Positions 20,447-31,909 of a stretch of DNA of 64,000 nt are shown here, piece after piece. This stretch comes from Muricea muricata (Eukaryota; Cnidaria; Anthozoa; Malacalcyonacea; Plexauridae). The position numbers were made by a program, and so were the translations under genes. Under the pieces are notes generated by a model that worked only from the letters and a program-made list of their open reading frames with translations, made no database searches and was not told where the DNA came from. The stretch lies in assembly GCA_963855995.1 (NCBI GenBank), contig OY979718.1:25844282-25908281 (forward strand), read 5' to 3'. Position 1 is the stretch's first letter. Every line of letters starts with the position of its first letter.

Positions 20447-20952
20447 AACAGATGCTTGTTTGATCTCCCGCGTGACAGTCGGGGATACTGACAACTATAC
20501 TTTCGAGGAAACAGATGGTTATTGGAGATCTTGTTAAATTTTTTCAGTGAAAGAAAGTGATTTCCTTTTTCTAGGAATATAATCATCTACGACTGTTCTT
20601 TTCTAAATAAAGGACAGCAAAAAACAAATAGTTTCTCAATTTCTGTAAGCATATTTGTTTGGGATCTTTTAAAAAATTTTCATTTACTCTAAGTCATTTC
20701 CTGTTGTTAAGAATATAACCTTGTCGAACTGCACTTGGGTGGCCAAGGAACAGCAAAAAAGCCTCTAATTTTTCCACGGCGGGGAATCGAACCTTTCTCC
20801 ACCGCGTGACCACCATACTACTGCGGAAGCTGATGGTTGTTTGAGATCTGTTGAAAATTTTTCAGTTAAAGTAATTTATTTCCTGTTGTTAAGAATATAA
20901 CCATCTGCAACTGTTCTTATATGGCAAAAGAACAGCAACAAATTACCAGTTT

Positions 20953-21024
20953 CTCCCCGGCGGGGAATCGAACCCCGGCCTCCCGCGTGACAGGCGGGGA
21001 TACTCACCACTATACTACCGAGGA
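20953..21024 (-). tRNA. tRNA-Asp(GTC), B type
   Basis: Copy of 14901 (A46G). A 20772-20827; h 21042-21087. Confidence 0.91.
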
Positions 21025-21529
21025 AACAGATGCTTGTTTGATCTCCCGCGTGACAAGCGGGGATACTGACAACTATACTTTCGAGGAAACAGATGGTTAT
21101 TGGAGATCTTGTTAAATTTTTTCAGTGAAAGAAAGTGATTTCCTGTTTCTAGGAATATAATCATCTCCGACTGTTCTTATATAAATAAAAAACAGCAAGA
21201 AACAAATAATTTGTCAATTTCTGTAAGGATATTTGTTTGGGATCTTTTAAAAAATTTTCATTTACTCTAAGTCATTTCCTTTTATAAAGAATATAACCTT
21301 GTTGAACTGCACTTGGGTGGCCAAGGAACAGCAAAAAAGCTTCTAATTTCTCCACGGCGGTGAATCGAACCCCCCTCCACCGCGTGACCACCATACTACT
21401 ACGGAGCGGATGGTTGTTTGAGATCTTGTAAAAATTTTTCAGTTAAAGTAATTTATTTCCTGTTGTTAAGAATATAACCATGTGCAACTGTTTTTATATG
21501 GCAAAAGAACAGCAACAAATTACCAATTT

Positions 21530-21601
21530 CTCCACGGTGGGGAATCGAACCTCGGTCTCCCGCGTGACAGGCGGGGATAGTCACCACTATACTACCGAGG
21601 A
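21530..21601 (-). tRNA. tRNA-Asp-like(GTC), B type, degraded
   Basis: Copy of 15478. A 21350-21405. Confidence 0.65.
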
Positions 21602-21725
21602 AACAGATGCTTGTTTGAATTCTTTTTGAAATTTTCCACTCAAAGTAATTTATATCCTTTTGTTAAGAATATAACCATCTCCAAGTATTGTGATGTGGCC
21701 AAAAACTGCAACAAACTACGTATTT

Positions 21726-21797
21726 CTCCCCGGAGGGGAATCGAGCCCCGGTCTCCCGCGTGACAGGCGGGGATACTCACCACTATACTACCGAGGA
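21726..21797 (-). tRNA. tRNA-Asp(GTC), B-like core in a C spacer
   Basis: Copy of 15674. h 21815-21860. Confidence 0.75.
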
Positions 21798-22304
21798 AAC
21801 AGATGCTTGTTTGATCTCCCGCGTGACAAGCGGGGATACTGACAACTATACTTTCGAGGAAACAGATGGTTATTGGAGATCTTGTTAAATTTTTTCAGTG
21901 AAAGAAAGTGATTTCCTGTTTCTAGGAATATAATCATCTCCGACTGTTCTTATCTAAATAGAGAACAGCAAGAAACAAATAATTTCTGAATTTCTGTAAG
22001 GATATTTTTTTGGGATCTTTTAAAAAAATTTCATTTACTCTAAGTCATTTCCTGTTGTCAAGAATATAACCTTGTCGAACTGCACTTGGGTGGTCAAGGA
22101 ACAGCAAAAAAGCTTTTAATTTCTCCACGGCGGGGAATCGAACCCCCCCTCCACCGCGTGACCACCATACTACTGCGGAAGCTGATGGTTGTTTGAGATC
22201 TTGTGAAAATTTTTCAGTTAAAGTAATTTATTTTCTGTTGTTAAGAATATTACCAACTTCAACTGTTCTTATATGGCAAAAGAATAGCAAAAAATTACCA
22301 ATTT

Positions 22305-22376
22305 CTCCCCGGCGGGGAATCGAACCCCGGTCTCCCGCGTGACAGGCGTAGATACTTACCACTATACTACCGAGGA
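22305..22376 (-). tRNA. tRNA-Asp(GTC), B type, weak anticodon stem
   Basis: Copy of 16253. A 22123-22179; h 22394-22439. Confidence 0.72.
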
Positions 22377-22882
22377 AACAGATGCTTGTTTGATCTCCCG
22401 CGTGACAGTCGGGGATACTGACAACTATACTTTCGAGGAAACAGATGGTTATTGGAGATCTTGTTAAATTTTTTCAGTGAAAGAAAGTGATTTCCTGTTT
22501 CTAGGAATATAATCATCTCCGACTGTTGTTATCTAAAGAACGAACAGCAAGAAACAAATAGTTTCTCAATTTCTGTAAGGATATTTGTTTGGGATCTTTT
22601 AAAAAATTTTCATTTACTCTAAGTCATTTCCTGTTGTCAAGAATATAACCTTGTCGAACTGCACTTGGGTGGCCAAGGAACAGCAAAAAAGCTTCTAATT
22701 TCTCCACGGCGGCGAATCGAAACCCCCTCCACCGCGTGACCACCATACTACTGCGGAAGCTGATGGTTGCTTGAGATCTTGTGAAAATTTTTCAGTTAAA
22801 GTAATTTATTTTCTAATGTTAAGAATATAGCCATCTGCAACTGTTCTTATATGGCAAAAGAACAGCAACAAATTACCAATTT

Positions 22883-22954
22883 CTCCCAGGCGGGGAATCG
22901 AACCCCGGTCTCCCGCGTGACAGGCGGGGATACTCACCACTATACTACCGAGGA
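22883..22954 (-). tRNA. tRNA-Asp(GTC), B type
   Basis: Copy of 16831 (G67T). A 22702-22757. Confidence 0.83.
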
Positions 22955-23078
22955 AACAGATGCTTGTTTGAAATCTTGTTGAAATTTTCCACTCAAAGTA
23001 ATTCATATCCTTTTGTTAAGAATATAACCATCTCCAAGTATTTTTATGTGGCCAAAAACTGCAACAAACTACGTATTT

Positions 23079-23150
23079 CTCCACGGCGGGGAATCGAACC
23101 CCAGTCTCCCGCGTGACAGGCGGGGATACTGACCACTATACTATCGAGGA
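23079..23150 (-). tRNA. tRNA-Asp-like(GTC), C type
   Basis: Copy of 17027. Confidence 0.52.
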
Positions 23151-23273
23151 AACAGATGGTTATTTGGAATCTTGTTGAAATTTTTTACTTAAAGTAATTC
23201 ATTTCCTTTTGTTAAGAATATAACATCTCCAACTGTTCTTATGTGGCCAAAAACTGCAACAAACTACGTATTT

Positions 23274-23345
23274 CTCGACGGCGGGGAATCGAACCCCGGT
23301 CTCCAGCGTGACAGGCGGGGATACTGACCACTATACTACCGAGGA
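23274..23345 (-). pseudogene. tRNA-Asp pseudogene, D type, T-loop intact
   Basis: Copy of 17222. Confidence 0.55.
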
Positions 23346-23788
23346 AACAGATGGTTATTGGAGATCTTGTTAAATTTTTTCAGTGAAAGAAAGTGATTTC
23401 CAGTTTCTAGGAATATAATCATCTCCGACTGTTCTTATCTAAATAAAGAACAGCAAGAAACAAATAATTTCTGAATTTCTGTAAGGATATTTTTTTGGGA
23501 TCTTTTAAAAAAATTTCATTTCCTCTAAGTCATTTCCTGTTGTCAAGAATATAACCTTGTCGAACTGCACTTGGGTGGCCAAGGAACAGCAAAAAAGCTT
23601 CTAATTTCTCCACGGCGGGGAATCGAAACCCCCTCCACCGCGTGACCACCATACTACTGCGGAAGCTGATGGTTGTTTGAGATCTTGTGAAAATTTTTCA
23701 GTCATAGTAATTTATTTTCTGTTGTTAAGAATATAACCATCTGCAACTGTTCTTGTATGGCAAAAGAATAGCAACAAATTACCAATTT

Positions 23789-23860
23789 CTCCCCGGCGGG
23801 GAATCGAACCCCGGTCTCCCGCGTGACAGGCGGGGAGACTCACCACTATACTACCGAGGA
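23789..23860 (-). tRNA. tRNA-Asp(GTC), B type
   Basis: A24C in the D-stem. A 23608-23663; h 23878-23923. Confidence 0.85.
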
Positions 23861-24366
23861 AACAGATGCTTGTTTGATCTTCCGCGTGACAGTCGGGGAT
23901 ACTGACAACTATACTTTCGAGGAAACAGATGGTTATTGGAGATCTTGTTAAATTTTTTCAGTGAAAGAAAGTGATTTCCTGTTTCTAGGAATATAATCAT
24001 CTCCGACTGTTCTTATCTAAAGAAAGAAAAGCAAGAAACAAATAGTTTCTCAATTTCTGTAAGGATGTTTGTTTGGGATCTTTTAAAAAATTTTCATTTA
24101 CTCTAAGTCAGTTCCTGTTGTCATGAATATAACCTTGTCGAACTGCACTTGGGTGGCCAAGGAACAGCAAAAAAGCTTCTAATTTCTCCACGGTGGGGAA
24201 TCGAAACCCCCTCCACCGCGTGACCACCATACTACTGCGGAAGCTGATGGTTGTTTGAGATCCTGTGAAAATTTTTCAGTTAAAGTAATTTATTTCCTGT
24301 TGTTAAGAATATAACCATCTGCAACTGTTCTTATATGGCAAAAAAACAGCAACAAATTACCAATTT

Positions 24367-24438
24367 GTCCCCGGCGGGGAATCGAACCCCGGTCTCCCGC
24401 GTGACAGGCGGGGATACTCACCACTATACTACCGAGGA
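24367..24438 (-). tRNA. tRNA-Asp(GTC), B type, discriminator changed
   Basis: Discriminator base G to C. G at this position is the major tRNA-Asp identity base, so charging may suffer. The rest is consensus. A 24186-24241; C 24563. Confidence 0.83.
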
Positions 24439-24562
24439 AACAGATGCTTGTTTGAATTCTTGTTGAAATTTTCCACTCAAAGTAATTCATATCCTTTTGT
24501 TAAGAATATAACCATCTTCAAGTATCGTTATGTGGCCAAAAACTGCAACAAACTACGTATTT

Positions 24563-24634
24563 CTCGACGGCGGGGAATCGAACCCCGGTCTCCCAAGTGA
24601 CAGACGGGGATACTGACCACTATACTATCGAGGA
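24563..24634 (-). tRNA. tRNA-Asp-like(GTC), C type
   Basis: C acceptor mismatches, weak TTGGG anticodon strand and one further stem change. Confidence 0.4.
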
Positions 24635-24757
24635 AACAGATGGTTATTTGGAATCTTGTTGAAATTTTTTACTTAAAGTAATTCATTTCTTTTTGTTAAG
24701 AATATAACATCTCCAACTGTTCTTATGTGGCCAAAAACTGCAACAAACTACGTATTT

Positions 24758-24829
24758 CTCGACGGCGGGGAATCGATCCCCGGTCTCCAGCGTGATAGGC
24801 GGGGACACTGACCACTATACTACCGAGGA
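24758..24829 (-). pseudogene. tRNA-Asp pseudogene, D type, anticodon ATC
   Basis: G34A gives ATC in an otherwise reference-like D core, with one extra D-stem change. Confidence 0.6.
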
Positions 24830-25272
24830 AACAGATGGTTATTGGAGATCTTGTTAAATTTTTTCAGTGAAAGAAAGTGATTTCCTGTTTCTGGGAATAT
24901 AATCATCTCCGACTGTTCTTATCTAAATAAAGAACAGAAAGAAACAAATAATTTCTCAATTTCTGTAAGGATATTTTTTTGGGATCTTTTAAAAAATTTT
25001 CATTTACTCTAAGTCATTTCCTGTTGTCAAGAATATAACCTTGTCCAACTGCACTTGGGTGGCCAAGGAACAGCAAAAAAGCTTCTAATTTCTCCACGGC
25101 GGGGAATCGAACCTCCCTCCACCGCGTGACCACCATACTACTGCGGAAGCTGATGGTTGTTTGAGATCTTGTGAAAATTTTTCAGTTAAAGTAATTTATT
25201 TCCTGTTGTTAAGAATATAACCATCTGCAACTGTTCTTATATGGCAAAAGAACAGCAACAAATTACAAATTT

Positions 25273-25344
25273 CTCCCCGGCGGGGAATCGAACCCCGGTC
25301 TCCCGCGTGACCGGCAGGGATACTCACCACTATACTACCGAGGA
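25273..25344 (-). tRNA. tRNA-Asp-like(GTC), U33 lost
   Basis: T33G removes the near-universal U33 of the anticodon loop and C29T makes a wobble pair, so decoding is doubtful. A 25092-25147; C 25470 is one base further away than usual. Confidence 0.72.
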
Positions 25345-25469
25345 AACAGATGCTTGTTTGAATTCTTTTTGAAATTTTCCACTCAAAGTAATTCATATCC
25401 TTTTGTTAAGAATATAAACCATCTCCAAGTATTGTGATGTGGCCAAAAACTGCAACAAACTACGTATTT

Positions 25470-25541
25470 CTCGACGGCGGGGAATCGAACCCCGGTCTCC
25501 CGCGTGACAGGCGGGGATACTGACCACTATACTATCGAGGA
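25470..25541 (-). tRNA. tRNA-Asp-like(GTC), C type
   Basis: Identical to the reference C at 8778. Confidence 0.55.
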
Positions 25542-25664
25542 AACAGTTGGTTATTTGGGATCTTGTTGAAATTTTTTACTTAAAGTAATTCATTTCCTTT
25601 TGTTAAGAATATAACATCTCCAACTGTTCTTATGTGGCCAAAAACTGCAACAAACTACGTATTT

Positions 25665-25736
25665 CTCGACGGCGGGGAATCGAACCCCGGTCTCCAGCGT
25701 AAAAGGCGGGGATACTGACCACTATACTACCGAGGA
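25665..25736 (-). pseudogene. tRNA-Asp pseudogene, D type, anticodon TTT
   Basis: The loop reads CTTTTAC, a lysine-type anticodon, on a D core with mispaired acceptor and anticodon stems. T-loop intact. Confidence 0.6.
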
Positions 25737-26179
25737 AACAGATGGTTATTGGAGATCTTGTTAAATTTTTTCAGTGAAAGAAAGTGATTTCCTGTTTCTA
25801 AGAATATAATCATCTCCAAATGTTCTTATCTAAATAAAGAACAGCAAGAAACAAATAATTTCTCAATTTCTGTAAGGATGTTTGTCTGGGATTTTTTAAA
25901 AAAATTTCATTTACTCTAAGTCATTTCCTGTTGTCAAGAATATAACCTTGTCGAACTGCACTTGGGTGGCCAAGGAACAGCAAAAAAGCTTCTAATTTCT
26001 CCACGGCGGGGAATCGAACCCCCCTCCACCGCGTGACCACCATACTACTGCGGAAGCTGATGGTTGTTTGAGATCTTGTGAAAATTTTTCAGTTAAAGTA
26101 ATTTATTTTCTGTTGTTAAGAATATAACCATCTGCAACTGTTCTTATATGGCAAAAGAATAGCAACAAATTACCAATTT

Positions 26180-26251
26180 CTCCCCGGCGGGGAATCGAAC
26201 CCCGGTCTCCCACGTGACAGGCGGGGATACTCACCACTATACTACCGAGGA
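26180..26251 (-). tRNA. tRNA-Asp(GTC), B type
   Basis: C40T gives a wobble in the anticodon stem. A 25999-26054; h 26269-26314. Confidence 0.87.
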
Positions 26252-26757
26252 AACAGATGCTTGTTTGATCTCCCGCGTGACAGTGGGGGATACTGACAAC
26301 TATACTTTCGAGGAAACAGATGGTTATTGGAGATCTTGTTAAATTTTTTCAGTGAAAGAAAGTGATTTCCTGTTTCTAGGAATACAATCATCTCCGACTG
26401 TTTTTATCTAAAGAAAGAACAGCAAAAAACAAATAGTTTCTCAATTTCTGTAAGGATATTTGTTTGGTATCTTTTAAAAAATTTTCATTTACTCTAAGTC
26501 ATTTCCTGTTGTCAAGAATATAACCTTGTCGAACTGCACTTTGGTGGCCAAGGAACAGCAAAAAAGCTTCTAATTTCTCCACGGCGGGGAATCGAAACCC
26601 CCTCCACCGCGTGACCACCATACTACTGCAGAAGCTGATGGTTGTTTGAGATCTTGTGAAAATTTTTCAGTTATAGTAATTTATTTTCTGTTGTTAAGAA
26701 TATAACCATCTGCAACTGTTCTTATATGGCAAAAGAATAGCAACAAATTACCAATTT

Positions 26758-26829
26758 CTCCTCGGCGGGGAATCGAACCACGGTCTCCCGCGTGACAGGC
26801 GAGGATACTCCCCACTATACTACCGAGGA
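26758..26829 (-). tRNA. tRNA-Asp-like(GTC), B type, degraded
   Basis: T19G, C28T and G50T weaken the D-loop, anticodon stem and T-stem, while G68A makes a T-A acceptor pair. A 26577-26632; h 26847-26892. Confidence 0.7.
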
Positions 26830-27335
26830 AACAGATGCTTGTTTGATGTCCCGCGTGACAGTCGGGGATACTGACAACTATACTTTCGAGGAAACAGATG
26901 GTTATTGGAGATCTTGTTAAATTTTTTCAATGAAAGAAAGTGATTTCCTGTTTCTAGGAATATAATCATCTCCGACTGTTCTTATCTAAATAAAGAACAG
27001 CAAGAAACAAATAATTTCTCAATTTCTGTAAGGATATTTGTTTGGGATCTTTTAAAAAATTTTCATTTACTCTAAGTCATTTCCTGTTATCAAGAATACA
27101 ACCTTGTCGAACTGCAGTTTGGTGGCCAAGGAACAGCAAAAAAGCTTCTAATTTCTCCACGGCGGGGAATCGAACCCCCCTCCAGCGCGTGACCACCATA
27201 CTACTGCGCAAGCTGATGGTTGTTTGAGATCTTGTGAAAATTTTTCAGTTAAAATAATTTATTTCCTGTTGTTAAGAATATAACCATCTGCAACTGTTCT
27301 TATATGGGAAAAGAACAGCAACAAATTACAAATTT

Positions 27336-27407
27336 CTCCCCGGCGGGGAATCGAACCTCGGTCTCCCGCGTGAAAGGCGGGGATACTCACCACTATACTA
27401 CCGAGGA
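27336..27407 (-). tRNA. tRNA-Asp-derived, anticodon TTC (Glu-type)
   Basis: G34T turns GTC into TTC, which would read glutamate codons. G50A breaks one T-stem pair; the acceptor and discriminator are still Asp-type. The related copy at 32416 keeps GTC. A 27155-27210; h 27425-27470. Confidence 0.75.
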
Positions 27408-27909
27408 AACAGATGCTTGTTTGATCTCCCGCGTGACAAGCGGGGATACTGACAACTATACTTTCGAGGAAACAGATGGTTATTGGAGATCTTGTTAAAT
27501 TTTTTCAGTGAAAGAAAGTGATATCCTGTTTCTAGGAATATAACCATCTCCGACTGTTCTTATCTAAATAAAAAACAGCAAGAAACAAATAATTTCTCAA
27601 TTTCTGTAAGGATATTTGTTTGGGATCTTTTAAAAAATTTTCATTTACTAAGTCATTTCCTTTTATCAAGAATATAACCTTGTCGAACTGCACTTGGGTG
27701 GCCAAGGAACAGCAAAAAGCTTCTAATTTCTCCACGGCGGTGAATCGAACCCCCCTCCACCGCGTGACCACCATACTACTGCGGAGCGGATTGTTGTTTG
27801 AGATCTGGTGAAAATTTTTCAGTTAAAGTAATTTATTTCCTGTTGTTAAGAATATAACCATGTGCAACTGTTCTTATATGGCAAAAGAACAGCAACAAAT
27901 TACCAGTTT

Positions 27910-27981
27910 CTCCCCGGTGGGGAATCGAACCCCGGTCTCCCGCGTGACAGGCGGGGATAGTCACCACTATACTACCGAGGA
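27910..27981 (-). tRNA. tRNA-Asp(GTC), B type
   Basis: G22C and G64A. A 27730-27785 (short spacer form); h 27999-28044. Confidence 0.8.
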
Positions 27982-28486
27982 AACAGATGCTTGTTTGATC
28001 TCCCGCGTGACAAGCGGGGATACTGACAACTATACTTTCGAGGAAACAGATGGTTATTGGAAATCTTGTTAAATTTTTTCAGTGAACGAAAGTGATTTCC
28101 TATTTCTAGGAATATAATCATCTCCGACTGTTCTTATCTAAATAAAGAACAGCAAGAAACAAATAATTTCTCAATTTCTGTAAGGATATTTGTTTGGGAT
28201 CTTTTAAAAAATTTTCATTTACTCTAAGTCATTTCCTGTTATCAAGAATATAACCTTGTCGAACTGCAGTTTGGTGGCCAAGGAACAGCAAAAAAGCTTC
28301 TAATTTCTCCACGGCGGGGAATCGAACCCCCCTCCAGCGTGTGACCACCATACTACTGCGGAGCGGATGGTTGTTTGAGATCTGGTGAAAATTTTTCAGT
28401 TAAAATAATTTATTTCCTGTTGTTAAGAATATAACCATCTGCAACTGTTCTTATATGGCAAAAGAACAGCAACAAATTACCAATTT

Positions 28487-28558
28487 CTCCCCGGCGTGGA
28501 ATCGAACCCCGGTCTCCCGCGTGACAGGCGGGTATACTCACCTCTATACTACCGAGGA
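28487..28558 (-). tRNA. tRNA-Asp(GTC), B type
   Basis: T16A, C26A and C62A; one T-stem mismatch. A 28307-28362; C 28683. Confidence 0.77.
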
Positions 28559-28682
28559 AACAGATGCTTGTTTGAATTCTTGTTGAAATTTTCCACTCAC
28601 AGTAATTCATATCCTTTTGTTAAGAATATAACCATCTCCAAGTATTGTTATGTGACCAAAAACTGCAACAAACTACGTATTT

Positions 28683-28754
28683 CTCGACCGCGGGGAATCG
28701 AACCCCGCTCTCCCGCGTGACAGGCGGGGATACTGACCACTATACTATCGAGGA
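28683..28754 (-). tRNA. tRNA-Asp-like(GTC), C type
   Basis: C acceptor with an additional 3' change; variable-loop C47G. Arms otherwise good. Confidence 0.47.
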
Positions 28755-28877
28755 AACAGATGGTTATTTGGAATCTTGTTGAAATTTTTTACTTAAAGTA
28801 ATTCATTTCCTTTCGTTAAGAATATAACATCTCCAACTGTTCTTATGTGGCCAAAAACTTCAAGAAACTACGTATTT

Positions 28878-28949
28878 CTCCACGGCGGGGAATCGATCCC
28901 CGGTCTCCAGCGTGACAGGCGGGGATACTGACCACTATACTACCGAGGA
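28878..28949 (-). pseudogene. tRNA-Asp pseudogene, D type
   Basis: Reference D changes with acceptor strand CCGTGGA. Confidence 0.65.
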
Positions 28950-29392
28950 AACGGATGGTTATTGGAGATCTTGTTAAATTTTTTCAGTGAAAGAAAGTGA
29001 TTTCCTGTTTCTAGGAAAATAATCATCTACGACTGTTCTTATCTAAAGAAAGAACAGCAAAAAACAAATAATTTCTCAATTTCTGTAAGGATATTTGCTT
29101 GGGATCTTTTGAGAAATTTTCATTTACTCTAAGTCATTTCCTGTTGTCAAGAATATAACCTTGTCGAACTGCACTTGGGTGGCCAAGGAACAGCAAAAAA
29201 GCTTCTAATTTCTCCACGGTGGGGAATCGAACCTCCCTCCACCGCGTGACCACCATACTACTGCGGAAGCTGATGGTTGTTTGAGATCTTTTGAAAATTT
29301 TTCAGTTAAAGTAATTTATTTCCTGTTGTTAAGAATATAACCATCTGCAACTGTTCTTATTTGGCAAAAGAACAGCAACAAATTACCAATTT

Positions 29393-29464
29393 CTCCCCGG
29401 CGGGGAATCGAACCCCGGTCTCCCGCGTGACAGGCGGGGATGCTCACCACTATACTACCGAGGA
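29393..29464 (-). tRNA. tRNA-Asp(GTC), B type
   Basis: T23C in the D-stem only. A 29212-29267; h 29482-29527. Confidence 0.88.
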
Positions 29465-29970
29465 AACAGATGCTTGTTTGATCTCCCGCGTGACGGGCGG
29501 GGATACTGACAACTATACTTTCAAGGAAACAGATGGTTATTGGAGATCTTGTTAAATTTTTTCAGTGAAAGAAAGTGATTTCCTGTTTCTAGGAATATAA
29601 TCATCTCCGACTGTTCTTATCTAAATAAAGAACAACAAGAAACAAATAATTTCTCAATTTCTGTAATGATATTTGTTTGGGATCTTTTAAAAAATTTTCA
29701 TTTACTCTAAGTCATTTCCTGTTGTCAAGAATATAACCTTGTCGAACTGCACTTGGGTGGCCAAGGAACAGCAAAAAAGCTTCTAATTTCTCCACGGCGG
29801 GGAATCAAACCCCCCTCCACCGCGTGACCACCATATTACTGCGGAAGCTGATGGTCGTTTGAGATCTTGTGAAAATTTTTCAGTTAAAGTAATTTATTTC
29901 CTCTTGTTAAGAATATAACCATCTGCAACTGTTCTTATATGGCAAAAGAACAGCAACATATTACCAGTTT

Positions 29971-30042
29971 CTCCCCGGCGGGGAATCGAACCCCGGTCTC
30001 CCGCGTGACAGGTGGGGATACTCACCACTATACTACCGAGGA
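29971..30042 (-). tRNA. tRNA-Asp(GTC), B type
   Basis: G30A mispairs an anticodon-stem position. A 29790-29845; h 30060-30105. Confidence 0.85.
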
Positions 30043-30548
30043 AACAGATGCTTGTTTGATCTCCCGCGTGACAGTCGGGGATACTGACAACTATACTTTC
30101 GAGGAAACAGATGGTTATTGGAGATCTTGTTAAATTTTTTCAGTGAAAGAAAGTGATTTCCTGTTTCTAGGAATATAATCATCTCCGACTGTTCTTATCT
30201 AAAGAAAGAACAGCAAGAAACAAATAGTTTCTCAATTTCTGTAAGGATATTTGTTTGGGATCTTTTAAAAAATTTTCATTTACTCTAAGTCATTTCCTGT
30301 TGTCAAGAATATAACCTTGTCGAACTGCACTTGGGTAGGCAAGGAACAGCAAAAAAGCTTCTAATTTCTCCACGGCGGGGAATCGAACCTGCTTCCACCG
30401 CGTGACCACCATACTACTGCGGAAGCTGATGGTTGTTTGAGATCTTGTGAAAATTTTTCAGTTAAAGTAATTTATTTCCTGTTGTTAAGAATATAACCAT
30501 CTGCAAATGTTCTTATATGGCAAAAGAACAGCAACAAATTACAAATTT

Positions 30549-30620
30549 CTCCCCGGCGGGGAATCGAACCCCGGTCTCCCGCGTGACAGGCGGGGATACT
30601 CACCACTATACTACCGAGGA
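30549..30620 (-). tRNA. tRNA-Asp(GTC), B type, consensus
   Basis: Identical to the reference, in a context that repeats window bases 1 to about 580 at +30224. A 30368-30423; C 30745. Confidence 0.95.
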
Positions 30621-30744
30621 AACAGATGCTTGTTTGAATTCTTTTTGAAATTTTCCACTCACAGTAATTCATATCCTTTTGTTAAGAATATAACCATCTC
30701 CAAGTATTGTGATGTGGCCAAAAACTGCAACAAACTACGTATTT

Positions 30745-30816
30745 CTCCACTGCGGGGAATCGAACCCCGGTCTCCCGCGTGACAGGCGGGGATACTGACC
30801 ACTATACTACCGATTG
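30745..30816 (-). tRNA. tRNA-Asp-like(GTC), C type, 5' end altered
   Basis: The 5' acceptor begins CAATCGG, so the first pairs are lost. Followed directly by E. Confidence 0.4.
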
Positions 30817-31259
30817 AGCAGATGGTTATTGGAGATCTTGTTAAATTTTTTCAGTGAAAGAAAGTGATTTCCTGTTTCTGGGAATATAATCATCTCCGAC
30901 TGTTCTTATCTAAATAAAGAACAGAAAGAAACAAATAATTTCTCAATTTCTGTAAGGATATTTTTTTGGGATCTTTTAAAAAATTTTCATTTACTCTAAG
31001 TCATTTCCTGTTATCAAGAATATAATTTTGTCGAACTGCACTTGGGTGGCCAAGGAACAGCAAAAAAGCTTCTAATTTCTCCACGGCTGGGAATCGAACC
31101 CCCCTCCACCGCGTGACCACCATACTACTGCGGACACGGATGGTTGTTTGAGATCTTGTGAAAATTTTTCAGTTAAAGTAATTTATTTCCTGTTGTTAAG
31201 AATATAACCATCTGCAACTGTTCTTATATGGCAAAAGAACAGCAACAAATTACCAATTT

Positions 31260-31331
31260 CTCCCCGGCGGGGAATCGAACCCCGGTCTCCCGCGTGACAG
31301 GCGGGGATACTCACCACTATACTACCGAGGA
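31260..31331 (-). tRNA. tRNA-Asp(GTC), B type, consensus
   Basis: Identical to the reference. A 31079-31134; h 31349-31394. Confidence 0.95.
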
Positions 31332-31837
31332 AACAGATGCTTGTTTGATCTCCCGCGTGACAAGCGGGGATACTGACAACTATACTTTCGAGGAAACAGA
31401 TGGTTATTGGAGATCTTGTTAAATTTTTTCAGCGAAAGAAAGTGATTTCCTGTTTCTAGGAATATAATCATCTCCGACTGTTCTTATCTAAAGAAAGAAA
31501 AGCAAGAAACAAATAATTTCTCAATTTCTGTAAGGATATTTGTTTGGGAAATTTTTAAAAAATTTTCATTTACTCTAAGTCATTTCCTGTTATCAAGAAT
31601 ATAACCTTGTCGAACTGCAGTTTGGTGGCCAAGGAACAGCAAAAAAGCTTTTAATTTCTCCACGGCGGGGAATCGAACCCCCCTCCAGCGCGTGACCACC
31701 ATACTACTGCGGAGCGGATGGTTGTTTGAGATCTGGTGAAAATTTTTCAGTTAAAATAATTTATTTCCTGTTGTTAAGAATATAACCATCTGCAACTGTT
31801 CTTATATGGCAAAAGAACAGCAACATATTACCAGTTT

Positions 31838-31909
31838 CTCCCTGGCGGGGAATCGAACCCCGGTCTCCCGCGTGACAGGCGGCGATACTCACCACTATAC
31901 CACCGAGGA
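31838..31909 (-). tRNA. tRNA-Asp(GTC), B type, weakened
   Basis: A9G, C27G and G67A cost one anticodon-stem pair and one acceptor pair. A 31658-31713; h 31927-31972. Confidence 0.75.

Larger units (their letters stand above)
17583..23634 (-). repeat. 6052-bp tandem duplication, copy 2
   Basis: Second copy, ending inside the A relic 23608-23663. Confidence 0.9.
27315..28380 (-). repeat. Dispersed segment, partner at +5080
   Basis: About 1.07 kb matching 32395-33459, including the short A-module variant with a 4-bp deletion (ttactaagtcatt). The offset slips to 5079 at about 28076. Edges are approximate. Confidence 0.75.
28408..30808 (-). repeat. 2.4-kb dispersed segment, partner at +5789
   Basis: Matches about 34197-36597 core for core. 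The left edge is set by the change of A-module type, the right edge by the different 5' end of the C cores at 30745 and 36534. Confidence 0.75.
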
